Assembly: GCA_002284615.2 (NCBI GenBank)
Contig: MU069998.1
Location: 71,287-95,426 of the forward strand
Source of the DNA: Dunaliella salina
Lineage: Eukaryota > Chlorophyta > Chlorophyceae > Chlamydomonadales > Dunaliellaceae
Length of the DNA stretch: 24,140 bases
Direction: 5' to 3'
Shown here: in pieces, positions 1 to 7,280 of the stretch
How positions within the stretch are numbered: position 1 is the first letter of the stretch
Layout of the letters: each line of letters opens with the position of its first letter
Notes under the pieces: generated by a model
Seen by the model: only the letters and a program-made list of their open reading frames with translations
Database searches by the model: none
Told to the model about the DNA's origin: nothing
Translations under genes and position numbers: made by a program

Positions 1-80
1 GGCCAGAGAATGCAAGGCTGGTGACTCTTTATATATGTGTGTCAGTGCAGAGTCCCCTCGATGGGCCCTCTCTAATTCAA

Positions 81-348
81 GGCCGTTGGGCAGGTGGTGA
101 TGGGCAATACATTGACCTAGAGCCAACCATAAGCTATTCTGAAACATCCAGCAACAATTATTCACATGGGTGATAATATGTTGAAACACCCAGCAACAAT
201 GATTCAAATGGATGATATTATAATATTTTGAAACATCCAGCAACAACGATTCACATGGATGGTGATGTTTTGAAACATCCAGCAACAATAATTCAAATGG
301 GTGATAATATTGAAAGGGCATTGGGCAGGAGGTGATGAGCAATACATT
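81..348. repeat. Four-unit tandem repeat with dimer structure, bracketed by a direct repeat
   Basis: Four units begin at 141, 183, 230 and 272, each opening with GAAACA(T/C)CCAGCAACAA. Spacings are 42, 47 and 42 bp. Units 1 and 3 carry TTCACATGG while units 2 and 4 carry TTCAAATGG, so the real period is an 89-bp dimer. A diverged direct repeat of about 33 bp (core GGGCAGGTGGTGATGGGCAA) lies just outside the array at 81-113 and 316-348. No coding signal is seen. The structure suggests amplification of a two-unit block inside a duplicated flank. Confidence 0.85.
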
Positions 349-545
349 TCAGGGGTCTCATTCGCAAAGCTGCAAAGTAGCATTCCACTCATTGACTGTA
401 ATCAAAAGACTTATTGAAATCCTAAACCAGCTGTCTAGGCCACTGGTGGTGGGCTGGTTTTTCTTGCAAAGTCACATTTCATGCATCGTGAATGTTATGG
501 ACCTGTGGCGCTCCGTGGCCAAAGACTGCCAAGGTCTATAGCTTT

Positions 546-547
<2 letters not shown>
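349..547. other. Unassigned spacer
   Basis: About 200 bases between the tandem array and the first GT microsatellite. Only short open frames occur, with no recognisable protein motif and no element ends. I see nothing to annotate here. Confidence 0.5.
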
Positions 548-614
<67 letters not shown>

Positions 615-625
615 CGCGCGCGCGC
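548..625. repeat. (GT)n followed by alternating (CG)n microsatellite
   Basis: A perfect GT run of about 59 bases (548-606) passes directly into about 19 bases of alternating C and G (607-625), followed by more CG-rich alternation to about 640. The whole tract is alternating purine-pyrimidine, the sequence type known to adopt left-handed Z-DNA. Cys-Val and His-Thr open frames across it are products of the repeat and not proteins. Confidence 0.95.
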
Positions 626-640
626 ACTTGCGTGCGCGCA

Positions 641-1051
641 CCAGTGTGACACGCTTTGCGAGTATGACTCAATCCCATGTGGCGGGTGGCACATGCATGG
701 ACCCATGGACAGACAGTACATTTCCACTGTGTAAACATGCCATTTGCAGGACTGGGTCCACTGGAGGAACGTGAATGTGAACTTGGACGCGTAGATCGGA
801 TGCGCTGATTGGACCTTCTCTCCTAAACAAACCCCTCATTCCATTTCACTCACAAATGCACCCAAAAATTGCAATGTGCAGGGACTCAAGCCCATCAAAG
901 GCAAGGGCACCATGAACACTTCCTTCCTCTACCCACCCCCACAGACACCCTGAAAGCTGCCAGCAATTGGTGGCAAGCACTGCCTAGTGTGGATGTCAGG
1001 GGTCTGGCTAAGTTGGAGTGCACTGTTTCCCCCCACCCTTCCTAAAGGGTG
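641..1051. other. Unassigned spacer
   Basis: About 400 bases with no recognisable coding, RNA or element signal. It includes a C-rich stretch near 930-945 and a C-run near 1028-1036, neither with an evident role. Confidence 0.5.
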
Positions 1052-1255
1052 CCATGAAGGTTCGATGCATGTGATAGTTGGTGTATGTATCAGAGAAAAG
1101 GCTCTCTTGGTGTCCATGAAGGGTCGCTGCAGGTGATAAATGGTGTATGCCTTATGTGAGTGTTAGAGAAAAGGCTCTGTTGATGTGCCGTGAAGGTGCG
1201 CTGCAGGTGAGGATAGGTTTATGTGAGTGTCAAAGAATAGGCTCTCTTGATGTGC
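1052..1255. repeat. Three diverged tandem units of about 62-74 bp
   Basis: Units start at 1052, 1114 and 1188 with CC(A/G)TGAAGG. Each contains GAGAAAAGGCTCT or a close variant (AAAGAATAGGCTCT in unit 3) before the next start. Units 2 and 3 carry an extra TTATGTGAGTGT segment that unit 1 lacks, which explains the longer spacing. No protein family is recognisable in either strand. Confidence 0.8.
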
Positions 1256-1492
1256 ACTTAGTGAAGTATTGGGTGCATTGCTCGACTTGTGTGGGTTAGG
1301 TGCAGTTTTCTGGTTGGTATGCTCTGTGAATTTTGCATGGTGTCTGTGCTCACGGATTGCGATATCTGACAGCGCATAGTGGGATGCATTTGTGAGGCTC
1401 TTGACAATCCTTGTTCGGGAATGATAAAGGCAACGGAACCTTGAACCAAGATAAAACGCCCGCGCGGCTTGCTGGCACTGTTGTGTGTGTGT

Positions 1493-1596
1493 GTCTGCCT
1501 GTGTTGCCGTCACTTTTGGCATTGTGCACTGTCTGCCTGTGTGGCCATCGCTCATGCCATCACTTTTGGCATTGTGCACTGTCTACCTGTGTTGCC
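1493..1596. repeat. 50-bp tandem repeat next to a GT microsatellite
   Basis: The block CACTTTTGGCATTGTGCACT begins at 1511 and again at 1561, and the following CTGTCT(G/A)CCTGTG(T/G)(T/G)GCCA is also repeated. A partial preceding unit (CTGCCTGTGTTGCCG) lies at 1495-1509. That makes about two full copies plus a partial copy, directly left of the (GT)45 tract. Confidence 0.85.
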
Positions 1597-1608
1597 AGCA
1601 TCGCGTGT

Positions 1609-1610
<2 letters not shown>

Positions 1611-1700
<90 letters not shown>
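1611..1700. repeat. Perfect (GT)45 microsatellite
   Basis: Ninety uninterrupted bases of GT. This is the longest simple repeat in the window and it lacks the CG extension of the first GT tract. Open frames reading Val-Cys or His-Thr through it are artefacts of composition. Confidence 0.98.
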
Positions 1701-1701
<1 letters not shown>

Positions 1702-2025
1702 TGTGAGCCTAGTTTTTCGCGCAGGGTGAGGTCTTTCCCATGACCCCATTATGTCTGTCGGCCCCGCATCTGTCCCTGTTTTCTATTTCATATCATGCGT
1801 ATTTCCTGAAACTGGATCATCTGTTCTTGGCTGTTTCTCATGCACATCCTTAACTTTTCCTCAAATCAATGATGTTTTGCTGCGTGGTAGGCAAAAGGTG
1901 CGACAGCTGCACTCACACGCTTCAGAGCAGCATGTTGCTCTGAAAAAGAAAAGAAACAAGTATGCAGGCAATGGGAGCACATCTCTGCATCAATAATGGA
2001 AATGGGAGTATTGGCTTGGAGAGTG
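1701..2025. other. Unassigned spacer
   Basis: About 325 bases without recognisable genes. A small inverted repeat (AGAGCA, six bases, TGCTCT) lies near 1924-1941. Nothing else is supportable. Confidence 0.5.
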
Positions 2026-2310
2026 TTATCTTTCAACGGAAGGTGAGAAAGAAGCAACTGTATGCTTGCTTTTGTCTTTGATCGCATGTCTGTTTGAGGT
2101 GACTCTGTATGCGCATTGCTCAGGATGGACTTGGAACTCTGGCGCAAGTTTGTGAGACCCCCATGTGCCAATTGATAGTTTTCTAAATGATTCAAGGAAG
2201 TGAGCACCAAGGGCTGTCCCACCTACACCGAGGGGGATAGTGTGGAGAGCCTCTGACACATGAGTTTTTTCGCACAATTCGCTAGGTTGCCTCTAGCAAG
2301 GTATCAAGCC
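2026..2310 (-). pseudogene. Family B LINE remnant: C-terminal endonuclease-like domain (B5)
   Basis: The minus-strand reading from about 2300 to 2026 contains ELCEKTHV, then LHTIPLGVGGTALGAHFLE, then KLAPEFQVHPEQCAYRVTSN. It aligns residue for residue with the C-terminal domain of the other family B copies: LCKL, then VHPILLGVGGTIYTEHTL, then KLAQQLHAHSIQYAHKLVTT. The HLIEIK segment and everything upstream of it are missing, so only about the last 80 residues survive. The DNA is much more diverged than in B1-B3, which indicates an older or different subfamily member. No function is expected. The homology call is visual and based on the LGVGGT core plus the spaced HP/QYA and KLV/RVTSN positions. 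Confidence 0.7.
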
Positions 2311-2519
2311 TGGAACTCTATCACAGTGTTTAACTCTATCAAGGGATCAGGATGGCACTTTGGGGCACACGAGTTGCCCGTCCGAAGTTGAGGAGTTTCT
2401 CACCTGAATGTCATCTTTCTCGTTGTGTAGCACCCAATGTGAGGGGGGAGTGGGTTGTTTATTTTTGGTTTGTACGGTATGAGGTGCCGCCAAAGCCAAG
2501 CAAGTATGCTGGGGCATAC

Positions 2520-2640
2520 TCCTGTGTGTCTCCTTCCTCATGGTCTGTGTGGTGAGGCCCTGCCTTTCAGGTTAGGAAACCCATCTTGAATGCATGCATG
2601 ACTTGTATTGGGGTAGTTTTTCTTTCTTTCTTTGTAGCAA
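2520..2640 (+). mobile_element. S-family (SINE-like) 3' end, copy S1
   Basis: TCTCCTTCCTCATGGTCTGT, TGCCTTTCAGG, then CATCTTGAATGCATGCATG and finally GTAGTTTTTCTTTCTTTCTTT. This order matches the 3' end of S2 at 8511-8625 and, more loosely, the ends at 15361-15427 and 16060-16140. The tail GTAGTTTTTC(TTTC)n also resembles the 3' end of the family B LINEs read on the minus strand. The 5' limit is not clear; 2341-2519 may belong to the same element but I cannot prove it. Confidence 0.5.
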
Positions 2641-3076
2641 CCAAAACCGCGTAAGAATCAGTCGTGCTGATCCAGGTTGTGTCTTTTGCCTTCATCAATA
2701 CCTTATGGCATCCTTTGCGTCAAAACCTGTAGGATTTGACCCTAGAGAGCCTTCTCTCGCTATTTCATAAACGTTCTTCCTTTTCTGTGTTCCTCGATGC
2801 ATGCACTGCCTGGGTACCTGGGCGACGCCTGTTTGGCTGGCACATCCTCTTCTTTTGTTGTTGTTTTCGCTCTTTCTTCTTTCTGTGGTTGGATACTTCC
2901 AGACACAATCGATTTCTCGACAGTTTCCGATTCTTGTCACAATTATTATGTAGCAAATTTTGGGGCGCAGATCAGGTCTCATCATGGTGATGGTGACAGG
3001 CCGTTTCTCTTTTTGCCCCAGAACACAAACATAGTCATCCTTGATGTCTGTCAGGTTTCTGTCAGATCCGTAGCAA
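2641..3076. other. Unassigned region, start of a 254-codon open frame
   Basis: A plus-strand frame is open from ATG 2797 to 3561 (254 codons). The encoded protein is Cys, Leu and Arg rich with no recognised domain. It runs through a repeat insertion (3092-3191) and a 45-bp duplication, and part of its length is covered by an opposite-strand open frame. These points argue against a real coding exon. A pyrimidine-rich 3' splice-site-like sequence (TTTTTCCCCCCATTGCAG) lies at 3507-3524. I regard the region as unassigned, possibly intronic or intergenic. Confidence 0.3.
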
Positions 3077-3192
3077 GTGTGGAGCTCTTAGGTAAGGTAA
3101 GGTTACATCGCTATATCCGCCTACGAGGGCAGCTGAGCGGAAACACAGACCTGGAACTAGACAAGTCTTCGAAAATGTGTGGAGCTCTTAGG
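3077..3192 (+). mobile_element. Introner-like short insertion with perfect 16-bp target duplication
   Basis: GTGTGGAGCTCTTAGG occurs exactly at 3077-3092 and 3177-3192. The DNA between starts GTAAGGTAAGG, a strong 5' splice-site match. The second duplication copy ends CTCTTAG, giving a 3' splice-site AG. Removing 3092-3191 (exactly 100 nt) restores the uninterrupted site GTGTGGAGCTCTTAG followed by GGTTGCCC. Introner elements described in Micromonas, Aureococcus and dinoflagellates carry or acquire splice sites in this way. Splicing here is inference. The surrounding reading frame does not help, because it is open with the insert kept and closes soon after if it is removed. Confidence 0.7.
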
Positions 3193-3347
3193 GTTGCCCA
3201 AGAAGCCTTGGCCTGTGGGAGCGCAGAGCTGTTGTCTTCATTTCTATTACCTGGCAGTTTTTTGGGCGGAGTACTTACTAATGTTTTGCGCCATGCTTTG
3301 CTGCGCATCTTAAACAGACATGATGCGAATGATGGGAGACTGCCACA

Positions 3348-3414
3348 GTGCTTGAGATGTGCTGCACCTCAATGTACAGCGCTAAGAATGTGGTGCTTGG
3401 GATGTGCTGCACCT
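3348..3414. repeat. 45-bp direct duplication
   Basis: GTGCTTGAGATGTGCTGCAC at 3348 recurs as GTGCTTGGGATGTGCTGCAC at 3393. One base differs and the period is 45 bp. It lies between the two copies of the GTAAG-type element and has no evident function. Confidence 0.85.
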
Positions 3415-3557
3415 AATTTTTTTGTAAAACACAGGATTCGGATTCTGCTGCTGCCATGTTGGATCATTGATATGGTTTGTCACGACTTTGCAGGAGAATT
3501 GAAAGCTTTTTCCCCCCATTGCAGTGGCCCTAATAAAGTCCAAACTCCTGACAAAAG

Positions 3558-3658
3558 GTAAGGTAACATCGCTTTCCCCGCCTACAAGGGCAGCTGAGCG
3601 GAGACAGAGGCCTGTAGCCAGACCAATTCAAGCAAAAAATGAAAGCAGTGCTCAAAAG
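3558..3658 (+). mobile_element. Second copy of the GTAAG-starting short element
   Basis: GTAAGGTAACATCGCT, then CGCCTACAAGGGCAGCTGAG, then CAGACC and an A-rich end at about 3640. It aligns with the copy at 3092-3176, which has CGCCTACGAGGGCAGCTGAG at the same place, with about 20 percent visible differences. CAAAAG precedes the element (3552-3557) and ends a possible target duplication downstream (3653-3658). That would give a 101-nt GT...AG segment at 3558-3658. The longer flanking repeat (AAACTCCTGACAAAAG against AAAGCAGTGCTCAAAAG) is imperfect, so this duplication is weak. Confidence 0.55.
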
Positions 3659-3737
3659 TCAGGCACAGCATCTCAAGCATGCAGACAAAAATTTGGCTAA
3701 TCTAAGACATTAGCTTGGTTCATGAAGTCTCTGAGAC

Positions 3738-3975
3738 TTATTGAACAACCGGGTGGTGCACAACTGAACAAATGATGAAATGGTTGCGCAAGTCTGTCAG
3801 ATCCTGGGAAGGGCACTCCAGAATAATGTGCTCTTTATCTTGCACAGTGTGCCAATCACATTTGCAAATCCTGGGCTCACAAAAGCACCTATTCCCGCGG
3901 TGCCGTTTGGTTTCCACCCAAAGATTGTGACTGGATAGTCGTAGGCACGAAATGTTGCGGAATAATTTATGAAAA
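3738..3975 (-). pseudogene. Family A LINE remnant: C-terminal CCHC region (A1)
   Basis: Reading the minus strand from about 3970 gives LFRNISCLRLSSHNLWVET, then CKCDWHTVQDKEHIILECP, then DLTDLRNHF and a stop near 3738. This aligns with RNIACFRLHAQKLRVET, CDLC..QDEKHVIFLCP and CCLRRKYAHL of copy A2, and with the matching region of A3. The metal-binding pattern C-x-C, then H-x4-C, is preserved. Only the last 75 or so codons are recognisable. In LINEs this knuckle follows the RT thumb and binds nucleic acid. The frame upstream of 3975 is broken. Confidence 0.75.
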
Positions 3976-4446
3976 AAAGTATTTTCTCACAAGTAGAGTG
4001 GTGATGGAGGCTTTATGTTCCTCTTCCTGGCATCCCACCAGCCAAGTACATTGCCTTATGGAATGCTTTAGTGTGTGTGATACGTCCTCATGATCCTGAC
4101 AATAGTCTTGAAAGCCAACCATGGGCAGCAGAAAATGTGATGCTACTCTCAGGGCCCTCCTGATGGTAAGGGGTAAAGATTTTAGAAAGAAAAGAAAAAC
4201 TACGCCGGCTTCAGCCAGGTTGTTCAGCTGATCGGCCTGTGACTGGTCCTTGCCAGCCAACATAGTGTCTGTAACTTACACTGTAAGCTCAGAATCTGTA
4301 AGCAATAAACTTAGATTTAGATTTAGATTCAGATTTACATAATAAACTTAGGAAACCAGGGCTAAAGGAGGGGTTGACTGGAAAAGGAGGAAATGTTTGT
4401 TTGATATTGAAAATCAAAGAGGAAAGGTCCTCAGTGTAAGGCGTGC
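3976..4446. other. Unassigned DNA with two element-tail-like tracts
   Basis: 4184-4204 reads AAAGAAAAGAAAAACTACG, the same motif that marks the 3' tails of B2 and B3 (minus strand), so a truncated B or S element may end here. 4311-4337 is an imperfect (TTAGAT)n tract bracketed by the direct repeat AATAAACTTAG (4304-4314 and 4342-4352). Three TGTAA words at 4269, 4281 and 4297 precede it, which would fit the 3' end of a plus-strand retroelement. A 98-codon minus-strand open frame (4263-3967) has no recognisable domain. Confidence 0.4.
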
Positions 4447-4858
4447 TTGATGTAAGGCATGCTTGATGTATCACAATCGCAGCAGCATGCATGCACACAT
4501 GACTTCTACCAAATAGCTTCTCTTGTCGTAACGCAGAAAACAGACAGGGCAAGTTGATGTACCAAAATATGCATGCACACTTAAGTGTACCAATGAGTCA
4601 CTGTCAAAAAATCAAGCAGTTCGCATGGGAGGCTCCCTTGATGTGCCACATTTTGCAGCGACATACATGCCCACACAATTCTTACCAACAAGCCTTTAAC
4701 AAAGGGATGCACCTCATAGACACAGCTTGCCTGGTGTACCGTGTCTGCAGCAGCATGCATGCACACATGACTTATACCAATGAGCCACTCTTGCTGTAAT
4801 GCCGCATTCTGCGGCAGAAAACAGACAGGGAAAGTTGATGTACCAAAGTGTGCATGCG
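4447..4858. repeat. Higher-order tandem repeat of about 84-108-bp units
   Basis: Units open with TTGATGT or a variant near 4463, 4554, 4638, 4727 and 4835. Units at 4463 and 4727 share GCAGCAGCATGCATGCACAC and CAGAAAACAGACAGGG. Units at 4554 and 4835 share TTGATGTACCAAA. The true period is therefore a three-unit block of about 265-280 bp. The array stops abruptly at the 3' end of LINE copy B1, which seems to have inserted into it. TGCATGCA palindromes recur in the units. Confidence 0.8.
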
Positions 4859-4958
4859 CCAGCAGAGAAACTCTCCCTACATCATAAATGGAAAGGAGAC
4901 ACATTGGCTCAAAAAAGAGCCTTGTGCCCCCTCCACCAGAAGGTAAAAAGATGAGGAA

Positions 4959-5073
4959 GCTAATGTGGATCTGGAGGGTTACTAGAAGCCCCTGGCTCTA
5001 GAACCTGGCTGTGGGAAGTATTGTTGTTTTCAGCTTTGGGGCATATTGAAAAATGGGCATGAAGTTGCTGAGC
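4959..5073 (-). pseudogene. B1 C-terminal end, part distal to the A2 insertion
   Basis: The minus-strand reading AQQLHAHFSICPKAENNN followed by TSHSQVLEPGASSNPPDPH and a stop matches the last residues of B2 and B3. The KLVTTCRAI stretch present in the other copies is missing here, so there is a small internal deletion. The reading resumes beyond A2 at 5792. Confidence 0.75.
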
Positions 5074-5781
5074 TGACATGAGTAGTAACTCTAAAAAGTG
5101 CTGGACATCAGAGTTTATATCTGCTTTTCAGGGATTGGATAGGTGCAACTACTTCACACATTGCGTGTTTTCAGGCCAGCCCATTAGGATAAATGATCTT
5201 GTGGTTGATTTACGGAAAAGGCATAGGAGCGTGCGGCCAACTGAGGACCATGCTGAACATGGTGCTTATTTAAACAAGTTAGCCAAGTATCATAACTGGG
5301 TAGCGCTTCCCTTCTGGCATAATTCTGCTTTTGGTAAACCTCTCCATACTCCTAGGTATCTGCATTTGGATTTGGGTAGGCATATGCAGAGGAACATTGC
5401 TTGCTTTCGACTGCACGCCCAGAAGCTCCGAGTTGAAACTCCTCATTGGCATGAACATGCACCTCAATGTGATTTATGTGTTTTAGAACAATGGCAGGAT
5501 GAAAAGCACGTCATCTTTCTCTGCCCGTGCAAATTCCTGTGTTGTCTTAGAAGAAAATATGCACATCTTTGTAGTGCCTTTCCTGCTCACAGAGTAGTAT
5601 CAAATGATACAGGATCTTTCTTTTTTTCTGATGCCTGCTCTCTGGATATAGCTCGTTTCTTTCAAAACCAAGATACTCAGACTTATCGCTTCATCTCTGA
5701 GCTTATGGATTTCTTTCACCACACTGAGCAGCCAAACTTTCTGGCTGAAGGTTATGTTCCCTTGTCAACCTTGCAAACCTT
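5074..5781 (+). mobile_element. Family A LINE, 5'-truncated copy A2 inserted into B1
   Basis: The direct repeat GTTGCTGAGC at 5064-5073 and 5782-5791 flanks the insert exactly. Uninterrupted B2 and B3 read GTTGTTGAGCCAGCTTCGTGG across the same point, so the empty site is known. The insert ends CCCTTGTCAACCTTGCAAAC then CTT, a decayed form of the (TTGTAACC)n tail found at other family A 3' ends. It is 708 bp, plus strand, opposite to its host. The 5' truncation and 10-bp duplication are normal for target-primed reverse transcription. Confidence 0.88.
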
Positions 5782-5824
5782 GTTGCTGAGCAAGCTTCGT
5801 GGCATGCTGGTGATCCATTCCTAA
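5078..5824 (+). pseudogene. C-terminal fragment of family A ORF2 (A2), open for 248 codons
   Basis: This is the post-RT part of a LINE ORF2. Residues 105-121 (RNIACFRLHAQKLRVET) and the CCHC knuckle C131, C134, H144, C149 match A1 and A3. The region before it (WTSEFISAFQGL, HNWVALPFW) corresponds to the linker seen in decayed form in A3. No stop interrupts it, unlike the other family A copies, so it may be a recent insertion. LINE-derived sequence ends at codon 234/235. The last 14 residues are read from the target duplication and antisense B1, so the C-terminus is a chimera. The RT and endonuclease are missing. I treat it as a dead fragment; an antisense or exapted transcript cannot be excluded. 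Confidence 0.8.
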
Positions 5825-6151
5825 TTGTTTGAATTGCTTCAGGGTGTGCTCAGCGTAAATAGTTCCACCGACACCCAGGAGAATTGGGCGAGTTGTAATA
5901 GCTTTAGCGTTAAGAAGTTTACGAAGGTCTGCATGCTGCCGCTTTGCCGCGTTCAACATGCTCTGGCCTTGTGTCTTCACAGGATTTTTAATTTCTATTA
6001 GGTGCACATGGCGTTTGTTCTCGTGAAGTGCATGGGGTTTCCTCATGCGGCTAGTTCTTGTGGTCCTCCGAGAGGAGCAGCGCAAAGCGTGATGGGAATG
6101 GGTAGGAGAAGCACCGTTAGAAGTATCTTTGGCATTAAAAGGGGTGATCAA
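5792..6151 (-). pseudogene. B1 C-terminal endonuclease-like domain (HLIEIK, LGVGGT)
   Basis: The minus-strand frame reads KPHALHENKRHVHLIEIK, then a linker, then LLGVGGTIYAEHTLKQFKQL, and enters A2 at KLAQQ. The order after RNase H and CCHC, plus P-H-x(12)-E-I-K, suggests the restriction-like endonuclease (PD-(D/E)xK type) of Dualen/RandI LINEs, which cuts target DNA. His stands where the family-defining Asp of PD would be expected, in this copy and in B2 and B3. A linker deletion has removed CEDT and neighbours (EIKNPVKTQ against EIKFCEDTR). The endonuclease identity is inference from order and motif; the homology among copies is certain. Confidence 0.7.
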
Positions 6152-6262
6152 AATAGCACCTGGTCGACTGGAGTTGAGTTTTTTCCTTTTTGGAAGGTTA
6201 CGAGGGAAGAGGTAAGCAGGAAGAGTTCTGTTAGAGGCATGTGTAGGGAGTTGGAGGTTGTG

Positions 6263-6931
6263 TTAAGCAAGCGTAAAATCGCTTACTGTTTCCGTATGTA
6301 CTAGGCCTGACCCCACAGGGCATTCGCTGAGGGCTTTTGTGATCATTCTGCCTGCAATGTTATGGCGCTCAGTCTTCATGTTGGAGATGATATGGTTCTG
6401 GCAGCCTGAGAGGATATGAAGTGCGCTGTCCAAATGATGGCAGCCTGGGAGGGGGCAAGATGGATCAGTTGACCTTTTAAAACGTACTGCATGTTTTTGG
6501 TTGTAGAGGTTGCCTGTGCGGTACTGCAGGATGGTACACTTCATGGGTACAGAAATGTTAGGCATGTTTCTGAAGGCATTGCTGATCTTTTTATCTACTT
6601 GCAGCAATAAGTTTTGATAGTAAGAGTAGTAACCTGTTTTGGCATTGGCATATCCAAGCTTGTGTTTAGAATGCATGTGGGATTTGAGGACATCTTGAAG
6701 AATGGGGAGATAGGTGAGCTTGGGGTCAGGAGGGGGATCTGTAGGAATACCCGCAGCATGCACTATCTTTTCTTCCTTGGCTAACCAGAAAGTATTTGTC
6801 AATGGATTTCCGCCAGGGCCTGCACCAGGGATATCCGAGATCAATCTCGGTGTCTGCCACGCAGTTCTGGGCTTGCTTTGTCTGAGGTTTTGCAATGGCA
6901 TCTGCACATTCATTTCCAGCGATGCCAGCAT
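6263..6931 (-). pseudogene. B1 post-RNase H segment with CCHC knuckle
   Basis: The frame is open for 222 codons. It covers the RNase H-to-knuckle linker (HSKHKLGYANAKTGYYSYYQ, then NISVPMKCTILQYRTGNLYN) and the knuckle CPLPGCHHLDSALHILSGC, that is C-x4-C, H, x4, C, with DSALH before the His. Such knuckles sit upstream of the restriction-like endonuclease in R2-type and Dualen LINEs and bind template or target. The same segment is cut by a stop in B3 and deleted in B2, so B1 has the best-preserved version. It is out of frame with the upstream RNase H because of a 13-nt insertion near 6831-6843. Confidence 0.75.
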
Positions 6932-7280
6932 GGGACTTCACTTTGTAGATTCGATTTTTGGTATGGAAGTCTCTAATGAGAGTTGAAATCATTTTAAGGA
7001 CGTCTTCTTGGATATGCCTCAGGTGTTTCTCAGGGTAGAAAAGTTGTTTACACATTTGTTCGAGAGAGGTGAGGCTGTATTATGCAATGTCTACATGTTT
7101 GGTAATGATAACAGCAGCAATTGCTGCCAGTTCAGCTCTAGTGATGCGTTTTGTAATCCCAGCACCGTTTCGTTCTACAAAGTCTTTGCTGTCAGTGGAC
7201 AGGCAGTAGGCGCTTGCTCCAATTTCTTGATTACCCTTATGTACAAGGCAACTGCCATCTGTGTATGCCCATGTTCTCTA
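6800..7280 (-). pseudogene. B1 RNase H domain, inactivated
   Basis: The minus-strand sequence after 7280 reads RTWAYTDGSCLVHKGNQ (first Asp), TRAELAAIAA (Glu), then a TAA stop plus Tyr in place of the catalytic Ser-Asp (7077-7082). It reopens as SLTSLEQ and YKVKSHAGIAGNECADAIAK (His and last Asp). A TAG at 7278-7280 replaces the Trp that precedes RTWAYTDGS in B3. The copy thus lost one catalytic Asp and carries two stops. RNase H normally removes the RNA strand of the cDNA hybrid. Confidence 0.85.

Noticed and set aside
472..774. Open frames of Cys-Val or His-Thr repeats
   Set aside because: They are generated by the GT/CG microsatellite in every frame and have no non-repeat domain.
2797..3561. 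254-codon plus-strand open frame as a host gene
   Set aside because: No domain is recognised. It crosses a repeat insertion with a target duplication and a 45-bp duplication, and it has an opposite-strand open frame over part of its length. Kept only as a note.
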